A stretch of DNA of 12,216 nt, taken from the NCBI GenBank assembly GCA_021771675.1, contig JAETOP010000109.1:1-12216 (forward strand), written 5' to 3'. Origin of the DNA: Oscillospiraceae bacterium (lineage in GTDB: Bacteria; Bacillota_A; Clostridia; Oscillospirales; Oscillospiraceae). Position numbers and translations under genes: made by a program. Under the pieces are notes generated by a model, which made no database searches, was not told where the DNA came from, and worked only from the letters and a program-made list of their open reading frames with translations. Below are positions 6,684 through 12,216 of this stretch, in pieces; position 1 is the first letter of the stretch, and every line of letters begins with the position of its first letter.

Positions 6684-7571
6684 ATGGAGATTACATTTGA
6701 AAAAGTATCAAAACAGTACAAGAGCAAGTATGCGCTGAAAAACTTTACCGCCACGCTGGGTGAGGGCGTTTACGGCCTGTTGGGTGAAAACGGGGCCGGG
6801 AAAACAACGCTTATCAATACCTTTGTGGGCATTTTGCGCGGCGACAGCGGCACGATCCGGGTGGACGGCCAGGATGTGCGGGTGCTGGGCAAAGCGTTTC
6901 TGTCCCAAATCGGCTATATGCCGCAGTATCCTATTTTTTACCGGGATTTTACCGTCAAGGATTTTCTGCTCTATATGTGCGCCTTGAAAGACATTCCCGC
7001 CAATCAAGCGCAAGACCGGGTTTCTGAGCTGCTTGCCACGGTAAACCTGACGGACGCACAGGAGAAGAAAATCGGTGCGCTCTCCGGCGGTATGCGCCAG
7101 CGTGTCGGTATCGTACAGGCCATGCTGTCCGACCCGAAGATTTTAATTCTGGACGAGCCTACCGCCGGCCTTGACCCCAGCGAGAGGATACGGTTTCGGA
7201 ACCTGATCTCCCGGTTTGCCCAGGGCCGGACGATCCTGCTTGCGACCCACATCGTTTCGGATGTTGAGTGCATCGCGCGGGAGATTCTGCTGCTGAAACA
7301 GGGGACGCTTATCATGCAGGGAACGCCCGCCGCGCTGGAACAGGGCATTGAAAGCAAGGTATGGAGTGTAACTGCCGGGGCCGAGAGTGCCGCTCTGCTG
7401 ACCGATATGTACTGCGTCAGCAACATGAAGCAGGATGGCGGACATTTTACGCTCCGCATCGTGGAGGATGGATGCCCGATCAAGACCGCACAGCCTGTCC
7501 AGCCCAACCTGGAGGATGTGTTCCTGTACTATTGCAGAGGAGAGAGCCATGATACGTCTGATACGGTATGA
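6684..7571 (+). CDS. ABC transporter ATP-binding subunit (ABC-2 exporter type)
   Basis: 295 aa cytoplasmic ATPase that powers the two following permeases. Walker A is GENGAGKTT (Lys40), the Q-loop is GYMPQYP (Gln81), the signature is LSGGMRQRVG (134-143), Walker B is LILDEPTAGLDP (Asp157, Glu158) and the switch is ATHIVSD (His189). All motifs are intact and the length fits the CcmA/NatA-like group. The LanF immunity ATPases carry Glu instead of the Q-loop Gln, so the Gln81 here argues against a strict LanFEG transporter. ATG 6684 has GGAG at 6673-6676 and follows the previous stop by 1 bp. A long upstream open stretch in this frame overlaps lipoprotein 2 and is not used. Its last 23 bp overlap permease 1. 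Confidence 0.93.
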   Translation: MEITFEKVSKQYKSKYALKNFTATLGEGVYGLLGENGAGKTTLINTFVGILRGDSGTIRVDGQDVRVLGKAFLSQIGYMPQYPIFYRDFTVKDFLLYMCALKDIPANQAQDRVSELLATVNLTDAQEKKIGALSGGMRQRVGIVQAMLSDPKILILDEPTAGLDPSERIRFRNLISRFAQGRTILLATHIVSDVECIAREILLLKQGTLIMQGTPAALEQGIESKVWSVTAGAESAALLTDMYCVSNMKQDGGHFTLRIVEDGCPIKTAQPVQPNLEDVFLYYCRGESHDTSDTV

Positions 7572-8769
7572 GTTTATCAAGCAGTTCTGCAAACGCTCCA
7601 TCCTGGCGCTCTTTGTGGTGTTCAGCCTCGCCAACCTGTTCAAAATCCACGGCGAATACAAGTCCTACTCCTATCTGGCAGACGGGAGCGGGGCGGGTCG
7701 CTGGCACACGGTTTACTGGCAGCTCTACGAGGAATACCGGGGTGAGATCACCCCGGAGAAGATCGAACGGCTGCTTGCGGTCTATCAGCCATTGGCGCAG
7801 GCCACATCGGATATGACCGCAAGCACAGCCACCGATGACCCCAACACCATGACCGGGAACCTATACAGCGACAGGAACCTGCTGGACAAGTATTTTGTGA
7901 TGCCTATGCAGTATTTCTATGAATACAGCGGTCAGGCAGAGCAAGTGACAAATAGAGCGCGGCAAAATGCCGCGCTCTATGAGGAGCGGGGAGCCGTCTA
8001 CCAGCAGAGGGAGAGCGGTGCTGTCTATCGCCTTTACGCCGGGCGCTCCATTCCCGACTTTGCCTACCAGGAAATGTGCAATTACTATCTGAACTATGAT
8101 TTTTCCATCGTTCTGACCCTTATGCTTTGCCTTTATGGGATCATTGGCACCTTTGTGAGCGAGAGGGAAACGCAGATGGATATGCTGCTGATGGTCAGTC
8201 CCAACGGCGGCAGAAAAACCACCCTGGCAAAAATCCTTGCGGCCACCATATTTCTGGCCCTGACCTCACTGTGGTTTTCTCTGCTTGACCTGATCGGCTT
8301 CGCGGCCTCATTCCAGACCTTTGAAGGACTGACCCTGCCGGTATTTGCCATTCCAAACTTTGCGGAAGCGTCGGTCAATCTCAGCATTTTTCAGTATGCC
8401 CTCTTGTCTGCGGCGCTCAAAGGCGCCGGTGCGTGGGAGATTGGGATGCTCTGGCTGCTGGTTTCGATGTTCTGGAAAAATGCCTTGCTTCCCTTTGTCA
8501 TCGACTTTGCCCTCTGCATGGCGCTGGTTGTCAGCGGAGCCGCCTGCGCCTACTCCAATTTCTTCTGGACAAAGGCGCTGAACCCTTATTCTCTGCTGAC
8601 AAACCGTGTTCTCCTGGGCAAAACGGAGTTTGTAAACCTGGGCGGCTTCCCCGTCCTGACCTGGCAGGCCGCAGTTTGGATTTCTTTGACAGCGGGCCTT
8701 GCGCTTGCCGCCGCAATCTATTTTCTGTCAGCGGAAAACTGTCACCGCTGTGTTGGGAGGGCAAAATGA
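7549..8769 (+). CDS. ABC-2 type permease 1 with large extracytoplasmic loop
   Basis: 406 aa. TM1 is at about 17-31, followed by an extracytoplasmic region of about 150 residues, and then five further helices from about 185 (FSIVLTLMLCLYGIIGTFV) to near the C-terminus. That is six helices in total, the standard ABC-2 fold with an enlarged first loop. A SERE...SPNGGRKTTLAKI stretch at about 203-229, after TM2, is a plausible coupling helix to the ATPase. It starts at ATG 7549 with AGAGGAGAG at 7536-7544 and overlaps the ATPase gene by 23 bp; it ends in an ATGA overlap with permease 2. A perfect 13-bp inverted repeat lies within its loop-coding part. The substrate is unknown; peptide, lipid or antibiotic export is the usual range of this family. 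Confidence 0.85.
   Translation: MIRLIRYEFIKQFCKRSILALFVVFSLANLFKIHGEYKSYSYLADGSGAGRWHTVYWQLYEEYRGEITPEKIERLLAVYQPLAQATSDMTASTATDDPNTMTGNLYSDRNLLDKYFVMPMQYFYEYSGQAEQVTNRARQNAALYEERGAVYQQRESGAVYRLYAGRSIPDFAYQEMCNYYLNYDFSIVLTLMLCLYGIIGTFVSERETQMDMLLMVSPNGGRKTTLAKILAATIFLALTSLWFSLLDLIGFAASFQTFEGLTLPVFAIPNFAEASVNLSIFQYALLSAALKGAGAWEIGMLWLLVSMFWKNALLPFVIDFALCMALVVSGAACAYSNFFWTKALNPYSLLTNRVLLGKTEFVNLGGFPVLTWQAAVWISLTAGLALAAAIYFLSAENCHRCVGRAK
7952..7980. repeat. Perfect 13-bp inverted repeat with AAA loop inside permease 1
   Basis: ATAGAGCGCGGCA (7952-7964) pairs perfectly with 7968-7980 across a 3-nt loop, giving a very stable intragenic hairpin at codons about 135-144 (RARQNAALY). No T-run follows, so it is not an intrinsic terminator. 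It could slow ribosomes, shield mRNA from decay, or be a cleavage site that sets subunit ratios. Confidence 0.75.
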
Positions 8770-10766
8770 GTGTTTTCTCTTATGAATGGAAAAAGCTGAT
8801 GGTCTTGCAGCGGGGCCTGCTTTATATTCTGGCCGCGCTCCTGGTCAGTACGCTTTGGCTGGCGATGAACGACAGGCCGCAGAACAGCACGATGGAAGAA
8901 TACTGCGATGAATACGGGTGGTATCTTGAACGGCTGGACGGGACGTACACAGCGGCAAAGGCCGCTTGGCTGGAGCAGGAGGCCCAGGCCATCACGGAGG
9001 CCCGCAGTACCCGCGCGCAGTTGCAGGAAAACTATTACACCGGCCAGATCACAGCGGAGCAGTATGAGCGACAAATCGGGGAGGTCAACGCTGCGTTGGC
9101 CCATGAGAATGGTTTTGAAGCTGTGTACCAGCAGTATTTATATGTCTGCGAGGACACAGACAGCCGTTACTTTCTGAACACAAACGGCTGGGCGGGACTG
9201 TTTGCCGCCCAAACACTGGACTTCCCGATGTTCCTTGTCATTTTGATTTTGGCAACCACGGTCTTTTGTTCGGAGTATAGCTGTCAGATGGACGCGCTTT
9301 TGCGGACTGCACCGCGCAGCCGCAAGAGCGCCGGATGCAAAGTCCTGATGACCCTCTGCGCTGTGTTTGTCCTCTGCGGGGGGCTGGCCCTGATACGCTT
9401 TGTATTCTTTGCTGTAAAATATGGCCTGCCTCACGGAGAGTACCCCTTTCAGAGCATCGCCTGCTTTGGGGGCAGCACAAAGCATATCTCCCTGCTGGCC
9501 GCGTATGTGATCGTGACCATCCTGCGCTGCTTCGGCTCCGTGTACCTCGCCGCTCTGCTCCTCTTTACCTCTGTTTTGGTAAAAAAATATGCCTTGACGG
9601 TGGCGATTGGAGCGGTGTCCACCTTGATCCCGTATATCGGCCTGTCCAGACAAATTTGTTACCGCTTGCCGCTGCCGCTGCCCTTTCTGCTGGCTACCGG
9701 CTTTTTGGAGGGAACTTCTTCGGTTGAAGATTCGCTGACGGGAGAAGCCATCGTGACTTTTTCAGAGCGTTCCGTCCAAGAGCTGCTGGTTCTGCTCGGC
9801 CTGTCCGCTGTGTGCTGCGCTCTCATGGTATGGTGGGTACTGCGGCAAAACACAAACTGCTGGCAGTCTGGAAGAAAGCCTGTCAGACGGTGTGAGGCCG
9901 CAGTCCTGAGCCTGCTGCTTCTGATTTCGCTGTCCGGCTGTTCTTTCGGAACGTCCACAAACGGGATATTCAATTCATCGACCCCAAGTATGTCGGAAAC
10001 CTACAACGTGATCTTCGACCATCAGACGCGGACATACGCCCTGGAAAACCGGGCAACCGGCGCTTTGACGGATTTGGCCCTCTCTCCGCTGTTCGGGGCC
10101 TTTTCGGACGGGGAATCCGTTCAGGCCGTCTATATGGATGACCCCTTCATTTACTATATGACCTCGCGCACAGAACAGTATGTTGATCGGGTCGGCAGCT
10201 ACAACAGCACCTTTACCCAGGTGTCCATCGTACAACTCAATACGGAAACCTTTGATGAGAAAGTTGTTTTTGAGAAGATAACAGACCGTGGACGCTCTCT
10301 GCTGGGAATTGATTATACCGTGGGGGATACCTGGATGTTTCTGCAATACTGCTACGGCTTTTTCCTGAACGCTGACAGCCTCTTTTTTATCACGAATGAT
10401 GGGATCACGGAAGTGGGCAGAACACTCCAGCGCACGAAACTGCTGGACATCCCCACCAATGGGAATATCGCTTTTGACGGGCGGACGATCTATTACATCA
10501 ACGAGGATTCTTTGCTGACGGCGTATGATACCAAGACCCACAAAACAAGGCCGTTTCGGAACATGGTTGCCTATGACTTCTGCCTGACCGATCAGGGGCT
10601 GTACTTTATCAACCGTATGGATTCCGACTGTGTTTATCTGTGCGGCAAGGACGGCGTTGGCAGTCTGAAGATTTCAAATGATCCGGCCCTGTCTGTCGAT
10701 TATGACGGCGAGGAAGTTACAATGATTCTAAAATCAGACGGGAAGGAGATGGTTTTTGAGCCGTGA
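8766..10766 (+). CDS. ABC-2 type permease 2 fused to an extracytoplasmic propeller-like domain through a lipobox-like segment
   Basis: 666 aa, far longer than a normal ABC-2 permease (about 250-400). TM1 is at about 17-34, a helical extracytoplasmic loop spans about 35-150, and TM2 starts at about 153 (FPMFLVILILATTVF), with further helices to about 367. After the basic stretch RKPVRR comes a hydrophobic segment ending LLLLISLSGCSFG, which looks just like a lipoprotein signal peptide with lipobox LSGC (Cys392). Residues 393-666 contain blade-like repeats such as IAFDGRTIYYINEDSLLTAYD and GLYFINRMDSDCVYLCGKDG, in the style of DUF5050-type propellers. No internal in-frame ATG, GTG or TTG lies close before that segment, so a true fusion is likelier than a separate gene. 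GGAGG at 8756-8760 precedes ATG 8766. Its stop overlaps the amidase start (GTGA). Confidence 0.8.
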   Translation: MSVFSYEWKKLMVLQRGLLYILAALLVSTLWLAMNDRPQNSTMEEYCDEYGWYLERLDGTYTAAKAAWLEQEAQAITEARSTRAQLQENYYTGQITAEQYERQIGEVNAALAHENGFEAVYQQYLYVCEDTDSRYFLNTNGWAGLFAAQTLDFPMFLVILILATTVFCSEYSCQMDALLRTAPRSRKSAGCKVLMTLCAVFVLCGGLALIRFVFFAVKYGLPHGEYPFQSIACFGGSTKHISLLAAYVIVTILRCFGSVYLAALLLFTSVLVKKYALTVAIGAVSTLIPYIGLSRQICYRLPLPLPFLLATGFLEGTSSVEDSLTGEAIVTFSERSVQELLVLLGLSAVCCALMVWWVLRQNTNCWQSGRKPVRRCEAAVLSLLLLISLSGCSFGTSTNGIFNSSTPSMSETYNVIFDHQTRTYALENRATGALTDLALSPLFGAFSDGESVQAVYMDDPFIYYMTSRTEQYVDRVGSYNSTFTQVSIVQLNTETFDEKVVFEKITDRGRSLLGIDYTVGDTWMFLQYCYGFFLNADSLFFITNDGITEVGRTLQRTKLLDIPTNGNIAFDGRTIYYINEDSLLTAYDTKTHKTRPFRNMVAYDFCLTDQGLYFINRMDSDCVYLCGKDGVGSLKISNDPALSVDYDGEEVTMILKSDGKEMVFEP

Positions 10767-11530
10767 CAGTACGGGAGCGCCAAGCATCCGTCAGAGCAAG
10801 GCGAAAAAAACGCAGCAGGAGGCTGATGATCGCCTACGCTCTGCGGAGTACGATCATCCTTCTGCTGGCACTCATGATTGTCCTTATGATATGTGGGGTG
10901 CTTTATATCAAGGAGCATCTGGCCCGTGTGCCTGACAGTGAATCGTCTGCGGGAGATATGGAGACTGATGATCCCGCTCTTTCAGAGCCGCCTATTGTTC
11001 CAATAGAGCCAACTATTCCCGGAGAAGTCACAATCCCCGATTGGGTTGTTCAAGACATTTTGCCGATCAATGAATACTCCCGGCCCGGAATTGAGTTGAG
11101 TGAGGTAAACGGCGTTGTCGTACACTACACAGGCAATCCGGGAACAACAGCGGAACAAAATAGGAGCTATTACAAGAACTTGGCTGAAACAAAGGAAACC
11201 TACGCAAGCAGCCATTTTGTAATTGGGATGGATGGCAAAATCATTCAATGTGTTCCCTTGGATGAAATTGCGTATTGCTCTAATCAGAGAAATGACGATA
11301 CGATCTCTATCGAGTGCTGCCATTCTGACGATACCGGCCAGTTTTCACAAGCCACGTTAGACGCATTGGTACAGTTGCTGAATTGGCTAATAAAGACTTA
11401 TGGATTGAGCCGGGACGATATTCTCCGCCACTATGATGTGATAGGCAAGGAGTGTCCATATTATTTCGTTAAGCATCCTGACGCCTGGGAGGGACTTCTA
11501 AACAGTCTTACCTACGCCAATGCTTTCTGA
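10763..11530 (+). CDS. Membrane-anchored N-acetylmuramoyl-L-alanine amidase (Amidase_2 / T7-lysozyme fold)
   Basis: 255 aa enzyme expected to cut the bond between MurNAc and L-Ala in peptidoglycan outside the membrane. A very basic N-terminus (RARRKKRSRR) is followed by one helix at about 29-49, an acidic/Pro-rich linker at about 55-90, and the Amidase_2 domain at about 105-250. Zn ligands are His121 (VVHYTGN), His223 (LRHYDV) and Cys231 (GKECPYYF); Lys229 sits two residues before the Cys as in T7 lysozyme. All look intact. The start is GTG 10763, overlapping the permease 2 stop as GTGA, with AAGGAGAT at 10743-10750 a rather distant ribosome site. ATG 10826 after AGGAGG is possible but would remove the basic anchor side and has a short spacing. 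GC is lower than in the earlier genes. Confidence 0.85.
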   Translation: MTVRERQASVRARRKKRSRRLMIAYALRSTIILLLALMIVLMICGVLYIKEHLARVPDSESSAGDMETDDPALSEPPIVPIEPTIPGEVTIPDWVVQDILPINEYSRPGIELSEVNGVVVHYTGNPGTTAEQNRSYYKNLAETKETYASSHFVIGMDGKIIQCVPLDEIAYCSNQRNDDTISIECCHSDDTGQFSQATLDALVQLLNWLIKTYGLSRDDILRHYDVIGKECPYYFVKHPDAWEGLLNSLTYANAF

Positions 11531-11560
11531 ACGACAAATTTCAAAAGCAGGGGGTAATCT

Positions 11561-11734
11561 ATGAAGTCAGAAGAATGGATACGGTGTCCTGTTTGCGGAA
11601 ATAAAACTCATGACAGGATACGGGATGATACTGTACTGCTGAATTTCCCGCTATATTGCCCTAAATGCAAGCAGGAAACACTTATTGAGGTGCAACAACA
11701 AAAAATCACCGTCATCAAAGAGCCAGACGCATAG
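11561..11734 (+). CDS. Cysteine-rich KTR-family small protein (Tn916 orf6-like)
   Basis: 57 aa, starts ATG 11561 with AGGGGG at 11549-11554. Two CxxC pairs (CPVCGNKTH and CPKC) are expected to bind one zinc ion, making a zinc-ribbon-like mini-protein. The conserved tail ITVIKEPDA is typical of this family, which sits next to cargo genes in Tn916-type elements (downstream of tet(M) in Tn916). Here the family KTR motif reads KTH. It ends at TAG 11732-11734; the codons right after it would read TQSR then TGA, the usual family ending as I recall it, so a Lys-to-stop change may have removed five residues. Its role is unknown; a cytoplasmic nucleic-acid or metal-binding role is a guess. Confidence 0.85.
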   Translation: MKSEEWIRCPVCGNKTHDRIRDDTVLLNFPLYCPKCKQETLIEVQQQKITVIKEPDA

Positions 11735-11737
11735 ACG

Positions 11738-11786
11738 CAGAGCCGATGAACTTGTGAGCAACCACCAGATCATCGGCTCTGCTTTT
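11738..11786 (+). terminator. Long-stem terminator overlapping the ancestral end of the KTR gene
   Basis: CAGAGCCGATGA at 11738-11749 pairs perfectly over 12 bp with 11770-11781 across a 20-nt loop, followed by CTTTTATT. It starts 3 bp after the KTR stop and overlies the codons that would give QSR and TGA. It lies between convergent genes (KTR plus, XRE minus), ending transcripts from the cargo operon. Confidence 0.8.
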
Positions 11787-11798
11787 ATTGGGCTTATG

Positions 11799-12161
11799 TT
11801 ATTCCTCTGGCATCTCACCTGCCTGATGTATCCCCTTTATGACCGCTTCAACGATAACAAGGTCTTTGTCGGCCAGTCCATCCAGCAACGTATCCACACG
11901 CCGCCGTATGGAACTTTTGACGGTATCCCTATCTTTGAATATGTGCCGGTCAAGAGAAACGTCAAACATTTCGGCAAGCTGAAACAGTAAATCCACGCTG
12001 GGCGTCTGTCCCTCGTTCTCAATGGCCTGGATGTGCCGGGGAGCATAACCAGTTATTTCTGAAAGCTGTTCTCGTGTCACGTCCTTGGCCTCCCGGCCCC
12101 GTTTGATGTCCTGACCAATGGGCATGAAGTCAAGTTTGAACCTGTCGTTTCGATTATTCAT
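11799..12161 (-). CDS. XRE-family helix-turn-helix regulator (Tn916 orf9-like)
   Basis: 120 aa cytoplasmic DNA-binding protein on the reverse strand. The Cro/C1-type HTH spans about residues 15-70 (GQDIKRGREAKDVTREQLSE with recognition helix APRHIQAIENEG). A C-terminal part of about 50 residues begins near KSSIRRR. The position after a KTR gene and in reverse orientation, and the general motif order (TREQ, IENxGQxPS, VKSxxRR), match the Orf9 regulator of Tn916 as I know it, which is proposed to control the excision and transfer genes. Start at ATG 12161: a GAGGTG-type ribosome site covers 12167-12172, and an upstream in-frame ATG at 12194 lacks one. A TAAAAT -10-like hexamer is at 12196-12201 on the minus strand, but its -35 would be outside the window. 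Confidence 0.85.
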   Translation of the reverse strand: MNNRNDRFKLDFMPIGQDIKRGREAKDVTREQLSEITGYAPRHIQAIENEGQTPSVDLLFQLAEMFDVSLDRHIFKDRDTVKSSIRRRVDTLLDGLADKDLVIVEAVIKGIHQAGEMPEE

Positions 12162-12216
12162 AAGCTCACCTCTGCAAGTTGGAAGTATCATCACTATTTT
12201 ACAGATATGTGAGCGC

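Noticed and set aside
7952..7980. Intrinsic terminator within permease 1
   Set aside because: The hairpin is strong, but it is followed by GAGGAGCGGG with no T-run on the plus strand, and the gene continues normally.
8433..8765. Upstream in-frame extension of permease 2 overlapping permease 1 by more than 100 codons
   Set aside because: The ATG at 8766 has GGAGG at 8756-8760 and an ATGA overlap with the permease 1 stop, and a normal membrane N-terminus follows. The extension has no membrane-protein character.
9840..9935. Separate lipoprotein gene starting inside permease 2
   Set aside because: No ATG, GTG or TTG in the reading frame lies just before the lipobox segment and no ribosome site is visible; the frame is continuous. 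Kept as a fusion, with a frameshifted or ancestral two-gene state noted as a possible alternative.
4479..10766. Lantibiotic LanFEG immunity assignment
   Set aside because: The ATPase retains the Q-loop Gln, the permeases are enlarged, and no lantibiotic biosynthetic gene is present, so a specific symbol would be unsupported.

Overview
The window looks like part of an integrative conjugative element (Tn916/Tn1549 superfamily) from a moderately GC-rich Clostridia-type Firmicute, probably a gut Oscillospiraceae or Lachnospiraceae relative. The reasons are a CHAP-domain conjugation wall hydrolase at the left, a small cysteine-rich KTR protein followed by a reverse-strand XRE regulator at the right (the Tn916 orf14 ... 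orf6 / orf9 arrangement), strong AGGAGG-type ribosome sites, and sigma-A-like promoters. No taxonomic marker is present, so the host assignment is inference.

Layout. 1-88: the last codons of an upstream gene. 85-2259: membrane-anchored CHAP hydrolase with a long basic, repetitive N-terminal tail, followed by a GC-rich hairpin. 2260-2425: a regulatory region with a near-consensus promoter, a perfect 12-bp palindrome near its expected start point, and a TTGAC-N6-TTGAC direct repeat. 2426-4377: a two-component system (OmpR-type regulator and HisKA kinase, overlapping genes) closed by a terminator. 4417-4450: a second copy of the TTGAC repeat element. 4479-11530: one tightly packed operon of lipoprotein 1, beta-propeller lipoprotein 2, ABC ATPase, ABC permease 1, ABC permease 2 fused to a second propeller-like domain through a lipoprotein-signal-like segment, and a membrane-anchored N-acetylmuramoyl-L-alanine amidase. 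11561-11734: the 57-codon KTR gene with its terminator. 11799-12161 (minus): the XRE regulator.

How it may work together. The kinase has a short extracytoplasmic loop and would phosphorylate the regulator. The same repeat element lies before both the regulator gene and the transporter operon, at identical spacing to a TATGMT -10-like hexamer, so the regulator very likely controls both. The output is an envelope machine: a heterodimeric ABC-2 type exporter, two or three surface-exposed sensor or binding domains, and a wall amidase. The most natural reading is an inducible envelope-stress or antimicrobial-compound defence module carried as cargo in the slot that holds tet(M) in Tn916. The substrate cannot be read from the sequence.

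Most notable: the shared operator pair, the permease-lipoprotein fusion, the amidase coupled to the transporter, and the KTR gene whose end merges with its terminator.
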